From Williamsia herbipolensis (GTDB taxonomy: Bacteria; Actinomycetota; Actinomycetes; Mycobacteriales; Mycobacteriaceae), in contig NZ_JXYP01000036.1 in assembly GCF_000964005.1 (NCBI RefSeq), positions 148,889 to 212,888 on the forward strand: a DNA stretch of 64,000 nucleotides, in the 5' to 3' direction. Under the pieces are notes generated by a model. It made no database searches. It was not told the DNA's origin and saw only the letters and a program-made list of their open reading frames with translations. Position 1 is the first letter of the stretch; every line of letters begins with the position of its first letter. The translations under genes were made by a program, and so were the position numbers. Below, in pieces: positions 24,450 to 32,919 of this stretch.

Positions 24450-26299
24450 TTGTTCTCACCGTCGGTGTCGGCGGGCTCGTCCACGACCTCGGCGTCGACG
24501 ACGTCGTCGGCACCGGCCGATGCACCCGGAGCGCCCTCGGCGCCGCCCTCGGCCGCGGCGTTGGCGTAGATCGCCTGTCCCAGAGCCTGCGACTCGGTGG
24601 ACAGGGTCTCGACCGCGGTCTTGATCGCGGCGAGATCGGTGCCCTTGAGCGCCTCGTTGGCGCCGGCGATCGCGGCTTCGACCTTCTCCTTGGCGTCGGC
24701 GGGAACCTTGTCCTCGTTCTCCTTCAAGAACTTCTCGGTCTGGTTCACCAACGACTCCGCCTGGTTGCGGGTCTCGGCCTCTTCCTTGCGCTTACGGTCC
24801 TCGTCGGCGTGCGCCTCGGCGTCCTTGATCATCCGGTCGATCTCGTCCTTGCTCAGGCCCGAGCCGTCCTGGATCCGGATGGTGTTCTCCTTGCCGGTGC
24901 CCTTGTCCTTCGCGGTGACGTGCACGATGCCGTTGGCGTCGATGTCGAAGGTCACCTCGATCTGCGGGACACCCTGCGGCGCAGGCGCGATGCCGGCCAG
25001 CTCGAACGAGCCGAGCAGCTTGTTGTGCGACGCGATCTCGCGTTCACCCTGGTACACCTGGATCTGCACCGACGGCTGGCTGTCCTCGGCCGTGGTGTAG
25101 GTCTCCGACCGCTTGGTCGGGATGGTGGTGTTGCGCTCGATCAGCTTGTGCATGACGCCACCCTTGGTCTCGATACCGAGGCTCAGGGGTGTGACGTCGA
25201 GCAGCAGAACGTCTTTCACCTCACCGCGCAGCACACCGGCCTGCAGTGCGGCACCCACGGCGACGACCTCGTCGGGGTTGACGCCCTTGTTGGGCTCCTG
25301 TCCACCGGTGAGCTCCTTGACCAGCTCGCTGACCGCGGGCATACGGGTGGAACCACCGACGAGCACGACGTGGTCGATGTCGCCGACCGAGACGCCGGCG
25401 TCCTTGATCACGGCCTGGAACGGCGCACGGGTGCGCTCGAGCAGGTCCGAGGTGATCTTCTGGAACTCGCTGCGGCTCAACTGCTCGTCGAGGAACAGCG
25501 GGTTCTTGTCGGAGTCGACGGTGATGTAGGGCAGGTTGATCGAGGTGCTCTGACCGGACGACAGTTCGATCTTCGCCTTCTCGGCCGCCTCACGCAGACG
25601 CTGCAACGCCATCTTGTCCTTGGTCAGGTCGATGCCGTTCTGCGCCTTGAACTTGTCGACGAGCCAGTCGACGATGCGCTGGTCCCAGTCGTCGCCGCCG
25701 AGGTTGTTGTCACCGGAGGTCGCCCGGACCTCGACGACACCGTCACCGATCTCGAGCAGGGACACGTCGAACGTGCCGCCGCCGAGGTCGAAGACGAGGA
25801 TGGTCTGCTCGGACTGGCCCTTGTCCAGGCCGTACGCGAGTGCGGCCGCGGTGGGCTCGTTGACGATGCGCAGGACGTTGAGGCCGGCGATCTGGCCGGC
25901 TTCCTTGGTCGCCTGACGCTGCGAGTCGTTGAAGTACGCGGGGACGGTGATGACCGCCTCGGTCACCTCGTCTCCGAGGTAGCTCTCCGCGTCGCGCTTG
26001 AGCTTCATCAGCGTGCGGGCGCTGATCTCCTGCGGGGTGTAGTCCTTGTCGTCGATCTTCTGCGACCAGTCGCCCTCGCCCATGTGGCGCTTGACCGAGC
26101 GGATGGTGCGGTCGACGTTGGTGACGGCCTGGTTCTTCGCGGGCTGACCCACGAGGACCTCGCCGTTGCGCGCGAAAGCCACCACCGACGGTGTGGTCCG
26201 CGAACCCTCGGCGTTGGCGATGACGGTGGGTTCTCCACCTTCGAGAACCGACACCACCGAGTTGGTGGTGCCGAGATCGATACCGACAGCACGTGCCAT
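24446..26299 (-). CDS. dnaK: Chaperone protein DnaK (Hsp70)
   Basis: 617 residues starting [16 protein letters not shown] at ATG 26299, behind AAGGAGG. The ATPase domain is intact: DLGTT phosphate-1, [17 protein letters not shown] phosphate-2, [10 protein letters not shown] adenosine motif, and the linker [15 protein letters not shown]. The substrate-binding domain, lid and acidic C-terminus (ending DTDGENK) follow. It is the first gene of the heat-shock operon and is transcribed from a promoter overlapped by a HAIR operator. Its complete catalytic motifs contrast with the degenerate Hsp70-like proteins at 14566-18168. Confidence 0.98.
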   Translation of the reverse strand: MARAVGIDLGTTNSVVSVLEGGEPTVIANAEGSRTTPSVVAFARNGEVLVGQPAKNQAVTNVDRTIRSVKRHMGEGDWSQKIDDKDYTPQEISARTLMKLKRDAESYLGDEVTEAVITVPAYFNDSQRQATKEAGQIAGLNVLRIVNEPTAAALAYGLDKGQSEQTILVFDLGGGTFDVSLLEIGDGVVEVRATSGDNNLGGDDWDQRIVDWLVDKFKAQNGIDLTKDKMALQRLREAAEKAKIELSSGQSTSINLPYITVDSDKNPLFLDEQLSRSEFQKITSDLLERTRAPFQAVIKDAGVSVGDIDHVVLVGGSTRMPAVSELVKELTGGQEPNKGVNPDEVVAVGAALQAGVLRGEVKDVLLLDVTPLSLGIETKGGVMHKLIERNTTIPTKRSETYTTAEDSQPSVQIQVYQGEREIASHNKLLGSFELAGIAPAPQGVPQIEVTFDIDANGIVHVTAKDKGTGKENTIRIQDGSGLSKDEIDRMIKDAEAHADEDRKRKEEAETRNQAESLVNQTEKFLKENEDKVPADAKEKVEAAIAGANEALKGTDLAAIKTAVETLSTESQALGQAIYANAAAEGGAEGAPGASAGADDVVDAEVVDEPADTDGENK

Positions 26300-26412
26300 G
26301 TTTGTTGCCTCCTTGACGATGCCGCGCGGGGCGCGGCGTTGCTTTCTCCGTTTGCCGAAACCGGGATGAGCGTGCACCCGGATGTCCGTGAACCTCAGCG
26401 CGGATGACTCAA

Positions 26413-26441
26413 CTACTACCCGTCGTCGAACAGGTCGTCAA
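26413..26441 (-). promoter_or_regulatory. dnaK operon promoter
   Basis: Minus-strand TTGACG (26441-26436) and TAGTAG (26418-26413) with a 17-bp spacer, about 115 bp upstream of the dnaK ATG. The HAIR operator sits 4 bp upstream of the -35, a position consistent with repression by HspR. Confidence 0.7.
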
Positions 26442-26445
26442 CTCA

Positions 26446-26466
26446 CTTGAGTCGATCTCACTCAGG
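26446..26466. promoter_or_regulatory. HAIR operator (HspR-binding inverted repeat)
   Basis: CTTGAGT-N7-ACTCAGG, differing by one base from the consensus CTTGAGT-N7-ACTCAAG. The left half also forms ACTCA-CT-TGAGT with the preceding bases. A weaker half-site (ACTCAAC, 26407-26413) lies at the -10. Confidence 0.88.
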
Positions 26467-26542
26467 TTTCGAGGTGTCCAACGGCGTGGACCCGAGATCT
26501 GTTCCCGACAGCCGCGCCGTCCCGCCGGTATCGTCGGCGCCG

Positions 26543-27550
26543 ATGATCGGTCCCCGTCTCCGCAGCCGCCGGCCGACAGTCGACCCGCGGGGCTTCGTCG
26601 CACTGTGCGGCGTGATCGCCCTGGTGGCCGCGATCGCGGTCGTGGTCGCCCTGCCCGTGACCAGCCAGGACGGCCGACATCGGCAGATGAGCCCGGCGTC
26701 GGCGGAGGCGTCGCGGACCGCAGCGGCACCGGCCCTGGCCGCGATGAACGCGGTCACGGTGCGCCGATACGTCTACCTCGACACCACCGCCGGCGATCCC
26801 GGTCAGGACTACGGCGACCTGTTCCTGCCGCCCGGATCGCACGCCCGGGGATCGCTCCCGTTGGTGGTCCTGGTGCACGGCGGTGGATGGAACTCGCGGT
26901 ACGGCGCGGGGACGTTCGTACCGTTCGCGCGCACCCTTGCCGCGCGTGGGCTCGCCGTCTACAACCTCGAGTACCGCAGGCTGGGATCCGGGGGCGGATG
27001 GCCGACGACGTTCACCGACGTCGCCGCCGGTGTCGACTTCGTGCCCACCCTCCTCGCCGACAACCCCGCCATCGCCACGGCCGACAGCACCCTCGTCGGA
27101 CACTCCGCCGGAGCCCAGCTCGCGGTGTGGGCGGGCACCCGGCGACCGAGCACGACGCAACCCCCACCCGTCCGCGCGATCTGGCGCCCGACCCGCATCA
27201 TCTCCCTGGCCGGGCCCCTGAACATGCGAGCTGCCGCCGATACCGGCGACCGACGCGTGATCCGCGCGCTCGGGGGCACGCCGACGCAGGTACCCGACCG
27301 CTACCGGGCCGTCGACCCCATCGAGAACCTCGACCCGAGCGCGTCGATCACGGTCGTGCACGGCACCGCCGACACCGTCGTGCGTCCCAGCCAGTCGACG
27401 ACATACGTGGAGGCACTCACCCGCGCCGGCGGACGTCCGCGGTTGGTGCTGCTGCCGAAACAGACCCATTCCGCGCTGGTCACCTCGACCTGGTCGGCGT
27501 TCCCCCGTGTCGTCGACCTCATCGTCTCGGCCGCCCGCGCCGTGCCCTGA
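26543..27550 (+). CDS. Membrane-anchored or secreted alpha/beta hydrolase (HGGG-type esterase)
   Basis: 335 residues from ATG 26543; the frame is open back to 26447 but that would run through the dnaK promoter. One N-terminal hydrophobic segment (GFVALCGVIALVAAIAVVVAL) serves as signal or anchor. The catalytic domain has oxyanion VHGGGWN, nucleophile GHSAG, Asp in VHGTADTVV and His in KQTHSAL, the carboxylesterase / BD-FAE type. It would hydrolyse an ester outside the membrane. It is divergent from dnaK; its stop codon lies inside the first copy of a 25-bp repeat array. The substrate is unknown. Confidence 0.8.
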   Translation: MIGPRLRSRRPTVDPRGFVALCGVIALVAAIAVVVALPVTSQDGRHRQMSPASAEASRTAAAPALAAMNAVTVRRYVYLDTTAGDPGQDYGDLFLPPGSHARGSLPLVVLVHGGGWNSRYGAGTFVPFARTLAARGLAVYNLEYRRLGSGGGWPTTFTDVAAGVDFVPTLLADNPAIATADSTLVGHSAGAQLAVWAGTRRPSTTQPPPVRAIWRPTRIISLAGPLNMRAAADTGDRRVIRALGGTPTQVPDRYRAVDPIENLDPSASITVVHGTADTVVRPSQSTTYVEALTRAGGRPRLVLLPKQTHSALVTSTWSAFPRVVDLIVSAARAVP

Positions 27551-27609
27551 GCGAAGCGATCGTGCACTGCCCTGAGCGAAGCGATCTAGCACTGCGCTGA
27601 GCGAAGCGA
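27547..27609 (+). repeat. Three tandem 25-bp repeats with core CTGAGCGAAGCGA
   Basis: The 13-bp core occurs identically at 27547, 27572 and 27597, with a partly conserved GCACTG linker. The first copy contains the stop codon of the preceding esterase. The remaining intergenic sequence up to 27784 shows no clear gene. Confidence 0.85.
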
Positions 27610-27784
27610 ACGGGCACCGTTCTGACAGCCCGTTCACAGGTCCGCCCGCCATCCTGGAGACCATGACATCAGCCGACGACACCGCCGACCGGATGCGCTC
27701 GTGGCCCAGATCACGATTCTGGGTCTGTTCCGATGCCACTGGTAGCGTCGCGGCGATGCTCTCCCCCGCCTCGCGAGCAGATCG

Positions 27785-29044
27785 ATGACGTCGACGCTCG
27801 CCGACGCCGCGCACCGACAGGCGACCGCACCGGTCGCCGAGTCGGCGCCGCGCACCCGTCGGGGGCATCTCCACCAGCTCGACTTCCTGCGCGGGAGCAC
27901 GTTCCTGCTGGTCATCTTCTGCCACGTGTTGACGAACACGAACGCGTCGGACACCTCGTTCGCGACCAACGCGCTCGGTATGTGGGGGCACTTCACCCGC
28001 AACGCCTTCTTCTTCCTGACCGGGTTCGTGCTCATGTTCGGCAACTACGACAAGGCCGATTTCGCGTCGCTCCGGTTCTGGCGCCGCCGCCTGAAGCTCG
28101 TCGCGATCCCCTACCTCATCTGGTCGGTCGTCTACTGGGCGTTCTCCGTCGTCGCGGCGAGCGGTTGGTCGCAGCTGCCGTTCTCCCTCGACTCGCTCCT
28201 GAGCGGTCTGGCGTGGGGCACCGCGGGCTTCCACCTCTACTTCCTGTTCGTGATCATGCAGTTCTACGTCCTGTTCCCGGTGATCCTGTGGATCGTCCGG
28301 GCCACGAGGGGACACCACCTCGCACTGCTGGTCGTGAGCGGCGCGGTCCAGCTCGCGATCCTGTGGTCGCTCAACCACCTCAGCGCGCCGGAGGGCAGCT
28401 GGCTCTACGTCAACTGGTGGCACGCGTACTCCACCTTCATCCCGTACCAGTTCTTCGTGTTCCTGGGCGGGGTCGCGGCGGTGCACCGCGACCGCGTCGA
28501 CGCGTGGGTCCGCGCCCACGGATGGTGGATCGTCGTCGGTCTCGTCGCGAGCGCCGTCTTCGCCTACGTCACCTACACCCAGCGCGTCGACAGCGGGCAG
28601 ACCCCCGTCGACGCGGGCTTCGCACTCAACCCGACGCTGCAGCCGTTCATCTTCTTCGCCATCACTGCGCTCTACAGCGTCGCCGTGCGGTGGTCGGACC
28701 GCCGTGACCGCACGCCGCGGTTCAATCGCGTCGTCGCCTACGCCTCCAACCGGTCGTTCGCGATCTTCCTCGCCCACGTCCTGGTGCTGCAGCTGCTGAT
28801 CCTGCCGCGCATCGACGTCACCTCGAAGGGCTGGTTCGAGCAACATCTGGGCGTGCCGTGGGCCACGATCGTGGTCTATGTGCTGACCGTCGCGATCACG
28901 CTCGTGGTCGCCGAGGTGCTGCGTCGCGCACCGTTCGCGCTGTATCTGACGGGCCGCCCGAGAATTCCGTTTCGCCGTGATCGCGCATCGGCGGCGTCGG
29001 AGCGGAAGGGTACCGAGCGAGCGCTCGAACCTACTCGCGGGTAA
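27785..29044 (+). CDS. Acyltransferase family 3 membrane protein
   Basis: 419 residues with about ten membrane helices. The N-terminal LDFLRGSTFLLVIFCHVL holds the R and H typical of PF01757 acyltransferases (R-G...H), and the last helices carry SFAIFLAHVLVLQLL. Such proteins O-acylate (often acetylate or succinylate) surface polysaccharides or glycolipids across the membrane. The start is ATG 27785; the C-terminal ~35 residues are basic and cytoplasmic. It stands alone between the esterase and the Fe-S reductase. It could act on cell-wall glycans, or on the exopolysaccharide made by the locus 8 kb away, but no link is shown. Confidence 0.85.
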   Translation: MTSTLADAAHRQATAPVAESAPRTRRGHLHQLDFLRGSTFLLVIFCHVLTNTNASDTSFATNALGMWGHFTRNAFFFLTGFVLMFGNYDKADFASLRFWRRRLKLVAIPYLIWSVVYWAFSVVAASGWSQLPFSLDSLLSGLAWGTAGFHLYFLFVIMQFYVLFPVILWIVRATRGHHLALLVVSGAVQLAILWSLNHLSAPEGSWLYVNWWHAYSTFIPYQFFVFLGGVAAVHRDRVDAWVRAHGWWIVVGLVASAVFAYVTYTQRVDSGQTPVDAGFALNPTLQPFIFFAITALYSVAVRWSDRRDRTPRFNRVVAYASNRSFAIFLAHVLVLQLLILPRIDVTSKGWFEQHLGVPWATIVVYVLTVAITLVVAEVLRRAPFALYLTGRPRIPFRRDRASAASERKGTERALEPTRG

Positions 29045-29170
29045 CCAACATCACCCCAGGTGAGAACTTAGGTGAACCTTCGCTGCGCGCACCGGCCACC
29101 AGGCCTTAACGTTTAGGCAAGGACACCTGGGCATCGGCCGCGATCGCCCTGGAGAGAAAGGCCCCTCGCC

Positions 29171-32100
29171 TTGAGCGCCACGACGATCACGATCGGCTCC
29201 ATCGCCGCACTCATCAGCCTCGGCTGCTGGGCACTGTTCTTCTCGGGTGTGTGGAAGATGATCCGCACCATCGCCCAGGGACAACGCGACCTCACCCGGC
29301 TGACGCCGGTCATCCCCCGCTTCAAGCAGATGATGATCGAGTTCGTCGCCCACACGCGGATGGTCAAGTTCCGCACCGTCGGCTGGGCCCACTGGCTGGT
29401 CATGATGGGCTTCGTCGTCGGCTCGCTGCTGTGGTTCGAGGCCTACGGCCAGACGTTCGACCCCGAGTTCCACTGGCCGCTGTTCGGCGACACCTTCGTG
29501 TGGCACCTGCTCGACGAGCTGCTGGGCATCGGCACCGTCGTCGGCATCGTCACCCTGATGATCATCCGCCAGCTCAACCACCCGCGGGTGCCCGAGCGGC
29601 TGTCGCGCTTCGGTGGGTCGAACTTCCGCGCGGCGTACTTCGTCGAGGCCGTGGTGCTGCTCGAGGGCCTCGGCATGATCTTCGTCAAGGCCGGCAAGAT
29701 CGCGACCTTCGGCGAGGCCCACGTCGGCTCGGACTTCTTCACGATGCAGGTCGCGAAGATCCTCCCGGAGAGCCCGCTGCTGGTGTCGATCTTCGCCGCC
29801 ATCAAGCTGCTGTCGGGCATGGTGTGGCTGGCCGTGGTCGGTCGTCGCATCACCTGGGGCGTCGCATGGCACCGCTTCTCGGCGTTCTTCAACATCTACT
29901 TCAAGCGTGAGGACGACGGCGGCGTCGCACTCGGTGCGGCCAAGCCGATGATGTCCCGCGGCGAGCTCCTCGTGATGGAGGAGGCCGACCCCGACGTCGA
30001 CGCCTTCGGCGCGGGCAAGATCGAGGACTTCACCTGGAAGGGCTGGCTCGACTTCACCACGTGTACCGAATGCGGTCGCTGCCAGAGCCAGTGCCCGGCG
30101 TGGAACACCGGGAAGCCGTTGTCGCCCAAGCTGTTGATCACCTCGCTGCGTGACCACGGCTACGCCAAGGCGCCCTACCTGCTGGCCGGTGGACGCACCG
30201 ATTCCGCCGGCGACGAGGTCGGTCTCGTCGACGCCGACGGCAACGTCGACCAGGCCCGACTCGACAAGATCCCGGCCGCCGCGCGCGCCGAGGCCGCACG
30301 TCCCCTCGTCGGACCCAGTGAGGGCGAGGGCGCCGGCGGCGTCATCGACACCGACACCCTGTGGAGCTGCACCAACTGCGGCGCCTGCGTGGAGCAGTGC
30401 CCCGTCGACATCGAGCACGTCGACCACATCATCGACATGCGCCGCTACCAGGTGCTCATCGAGTCCGACTTCCCGTCCGAGCTCGCCGGTCTGTTCAAGA
30501 ACCTCGAGAACAAGGGCAACCCCTGGGGCCAGAACTCCAAGGACCGCACCAACTGGATCGACGAGATCGACATCGACATCCCCGTCTACGGCAAGGACGT
30601 CGACACCTTCGAGGGCTTCGAGTACCTCTTCTGGGTCGGCTGTGCCGGCGCCTACGAGGACCGCGCCAAGAAGACGACCAAGGCCGTCGCCGAGTTGCTC
30701 GACATCGCCGCGGTCAACTTCCTCGTGCTCGGCGAGGGCGAGACCTGCACCGGCGACTCGGCGCGACGCTCGGGCAACGAGTTCCTGTTCCAGATGCTGG
30801 CCCAGCAGAACATCGGCACCCTCGACGAACTGTTCGCCACCGCGCCGGCCCAGCCGAAGAAGATCGTCGTCACCTGTGCGCACTGCTTCAACGCGCTGGG
30901 CAACGAGTACCCGCAGGTGACCGGTGAGGACGGCCAGCCGGGGAAGTTCGAGGTCGTCCACCACACGCAGCTGCTCAACCGCCTCGTGCGCGACAAGCGA
31001 CTGATCCCCGTGGCCCCGGTGGCCGAGGACGTCACCTACCACGACCCCTGCTTCCTCGGCCGCCACAACAAGGTCTACGAGGAGCCGCGCGAGCTGATGG
31101 CGGCGTCGGGCTCGGCGCTGCGTGAGATGCCGCGCCACGGCGAACGTTCCATGTGCTGCGGCGCCGGTGGCGCCCGCATGTGGATGGAGGAGTCGATCGG
31201 CAAGCGCATCAACCTCGACCGGGTCGACGAGGCCCTCGAGACCCTCGACGGGTCGGGCGAGAAGAACCAGAAGATCGCGACCGGCTGCCCCTTCTGCAAG
31301 GTGATGCTCAGCGACGGCACCACCGCCAAGACCAGCGGCACCGACCTGGAGAACAAGGTCGAGGTCGTCGATGTGGCGCAGCTCCTGCTGGAGTCGGTCA
31401 CCCGCGGCGCCGCCGAGATCAAGCGCGGCGGACGCTTCCTCGGTCCGGCCCCGAGCGGAGCGGGCGTCAACGGCACGGTCGGCACCGCGACGCTCGACAA
31501 GACCGACGCCAAGGCGGAGGCGGTGACCGAGCAGACCACCGCGGCCGAACCCGCCGACGCCGCCGCGCAGGCGACCGGCACCGCCGTGAAGGAGAAGCCG
31601 AAGGTCGGACTCGGCATGGGCGGCGGCATGAAGCGTCCCGGCCAGGCCGCCAAGGCCGATGCACCCGCCAAGGACACCTCGGCGGAGTCGAAGGCCGCGC
31701 CCACCGAGGCGGCCTCGACCGCGGCCGCACCGGAACCGAAGGCCAAGGGCTTCGGCATGGCCGGCGGCATGAAGCGACCGGGTCAGGCCGCCAAGGCCGC
31801 ACCGGCTGCCGAGTCGAAGGCGCCCACGCAGGCATCCGAGGAGAAGACCGAGAGCTCCGCCGACGCCTCGGCGTCCACCCCGGAGAAGACGGAGTCGGTG
31901 GCCGCACCGGAGCCCAAGGCCAAGGGCTTCGGCATGGCCGGCGGGATCAAGCGACCGGGTCAGGCCGCCAAGGCCGCACCGGCCGCGAAGGCCGAGTCGA
32001 CCGCCACCGAGCCGCAGGCCGAGCCCGCCGAGGCGGAGCCCGCGAAGGCCGAGCCCGCACCGAGCGAGTCCGCGTCGGCCGAATCCGCTGCTCCCGCACC

Positions 32101-32452
32101 GGAGCCGAAGGCCAAGGGCTTCGGGATGGGCGCGGCGAAGCGTCCGGGCCAGGCGGCGAAGACGTCGGCACCCGCGGCGCCGAAGGCAGAGGCCACCCCG
32201 TCCGAACCCGAGAAGGCTGAACCCGAGAAGACCGAGCCCGCGAAGGCCGAGTCGAACGGTGCCGCAGAGCCGAACGGCAGTGCCGAGTCGAACGGTTCCG
32301 CAGAGTCGAACGGCAGTGCGGACTCGAACGGCAGTGCGGACTCGAACGGGAACGGCAGCACCTCCGGTGATGCGAAGGTGATCACCGAGACCGGCGCGTC
32401 GAAGGCAGCCGGCTTCGGGATCGCGGCGGGGAAGAAGCGCCCCGGCGCCTGA
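29171..32452 (+). CDS. Membrane Fe-S oxidoreductase (heterodisulfide-reductase-like) with repetitive C-terminal tail
   Basis: 1093 residues from a TTG at 29171, with GGAGAGAAAGG upstream. Residues 1-250 contain about five membrane helices, resembling a haem-binding NarI-like domain. Two 4Fe-4S motifs follow (CTECGRCQSQCP from Cys298, CTNCGACVEQCP from Cys400), then two CCG domains (CAHCFN at Cys569; MCCGAGG at Cys662-663). This corresponds to mycobacterial Rv0338c (~880 residues), a conserved Fe-S reductase encoded beside iniR and aspC. The last ~330 residues are an Ala/Lys/Glu/Pro-rich tail with five copies of a GFGMxGGxKRPGQAAK motif. It probably transfers electrons between quinone and a cytoplasmic donor or acceptor; the exact partner is unknown. 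Confidence 0.85.
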   Translation: MSATTITIGSIAALISLGCWALFFSGVWKMIRTIAQGQRDLTRLTPVIPRFKQMMIEFVAHTRMVKFRTVGWAHWLVMMGFVVGSLLWFEAYGQTFDPEFHWPLFGDTFVWHLLDELLGIGTVVGIVTLMIIRQLNHPRVPERLSRFGGSNFRAAYFVEAVVLLEGLGMIFVKAGKIATFGEAHVGSDFFTMQVAKILPESPLLVSIFAAIKLLSGMVWLAVVGRRITWGVAWHRFSAFFNIYFKREDDGGVALGAAKPMMSRGELLVMEEADPDVDAFGAGKIEDFTWKGWLDFTTCTECGRCQSQCPAWNTGKPLSPKLLITSLRDHGYAKAPYLLAGGRTDSAGDEVGLVDADGNVDQARLDKIPAAARAEAARPLVGPSEGEGAGGVIDTDTLWSCTNCGACVEQCPVDIEHVDHIIDMRRYQVLIESDFPSELAGLFKNLENKGNPWGQNSKDRTNWIDEIDIDIPVYGKDVDTFEGFEYLFWVGCAGAYEDRAKKTTKAVAELLDIAAVNFLVLGEGETCTGDSARRSGNEFLFQMLAQQNIGTLDELFATAPAQPKKIVVTCAHCFNALGNEYPQVTGEDGQPGKFEVVHHTQLLNRLVRDKRLIPVAPVAEDVTYHDPCFLGRHNKVYEEPRELMAASGSALREMPRHGERSMCCGAGGARMWMEESIGKRINLDRVDEALETLDGSGEKNQKIATGCPFCKVMLSDGTTAKTSGTDLENKVEVVDVAQLLLESVTRGAAEIKRGGRFLGPAPSGAGVNGTVGTATLDKTDAKAEAVTEQTTAAEPADAAAQATGTAVKEKPKVGLGMGGGMKRPGQAAKADAPAKDTSAESKAAPTEAASTAAAPEPKAKGFGMAGGMKRPGQAAKAAPAAESKAPTQASEEKTESSADASASTPEKTESVAAPEPKAKGFGMAGGIKRPGQAAKAAPAAKAESTATEPQAEPAEAEPAKAEPAPSESASAESAAPAPEPKAKGFGMGAAKRPGQAAKTSAPAAPKAEATPSEPEKAEPEKTEPAKAESNGAAEPNGSAESNGSAESNGSADSNGSADSNGNGSTSGDAKVITETGASKAAGFGIAAGKKRPGA
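31607..32449 (+). repeat. Five-copy GFGMxGGxKRPGQAAK repeat in the Fe-S reductase tail
   Basis: The motif begins near 31607, 31747, 31923, 32116 and 32410. Each copy is preceded by KAKG or similar and separated by 30-90 residues of Ala/Glu/Ser/Pro. The final copy forms the C-terminus (GFGIAAGKKRPGA). Between copies four and five is an SNGSA(E/D) run. Confidence 0.85.
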
Positions 32453-32540
32453 GAACCGTGGACGACCGTGTCGCCGCAGCCACCGTGTTGTGAGTTACAC
32501 CAAAAGGTGACGCCAGGCAGTGGTCCACCGCATAGCGACC

Positions 32541-32582
32541 GAGACCGGCCGGTGCACACGCTCGTGTGCGCCGGCCGGTCTC
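32541..32582 (+). terminator. Long hairpin terminator after the Fe-S reductase
   Basis: Arms GAGACCGGCCGG / CCGGCCGGTCTC extended by GCACACG / CGTGTGC (one mismatch between) and a 2-nt loop, giving about 19 bp. It is 88 bp after the stop and followed by TCGTCCTCGG. This is an I-shaped, U-poor actinobacterial terminator. Confidence 0.8.
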
Positions 32583-32919
32583 GTCCTCGGTGGGGCGGCG
32601 ACGCGCGTCGACGGTGACCGCGATCACGCGACCCGGCCGGACAGCGAGCGTATGTCGTTGCGGCACAACGGCTCCCGAACTCGGCGCGTGGTCACCGCTC
32701 TGTTGTCACCGACGCGGGCGGATGTCGTCACACGTGACGCGAACTCGATGCCGACCGCCCGCGACCACCCGGCTCGGTCGAGCGTGGCCGTCACCACATT
32801 GCGTCGATCTGCACGTTTTCGGCGGTCCGCACCCCGACAGGCCTGGCTATCATTTCGCGGTACGTTCGATCGACAGCGGGTGTCGCTGTCGTCATCGCGA
32901 TCGACGAGAGGGGCACCGC
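32583..32919. other. Intergenic region upstream of the EAL gene
   Basis: 337 bp after the terminator with no convincing coding potential. The frame of the EAL gene is open across it, but its translation is Arg/Pro/Cys-rich and unlike the protein. A perfect 12-bp palindrome GTCAC-AC-GTGAC lies at 32727-32738. Otherwise I see nothing. Confidence 0.5.

Noticed and set aside
24260..26407. Open frame antisense to dnaK and grpE
   Set aside because: It is the classic antisense shadow of dnaK in GC-rich genomes; it has no independent motif.
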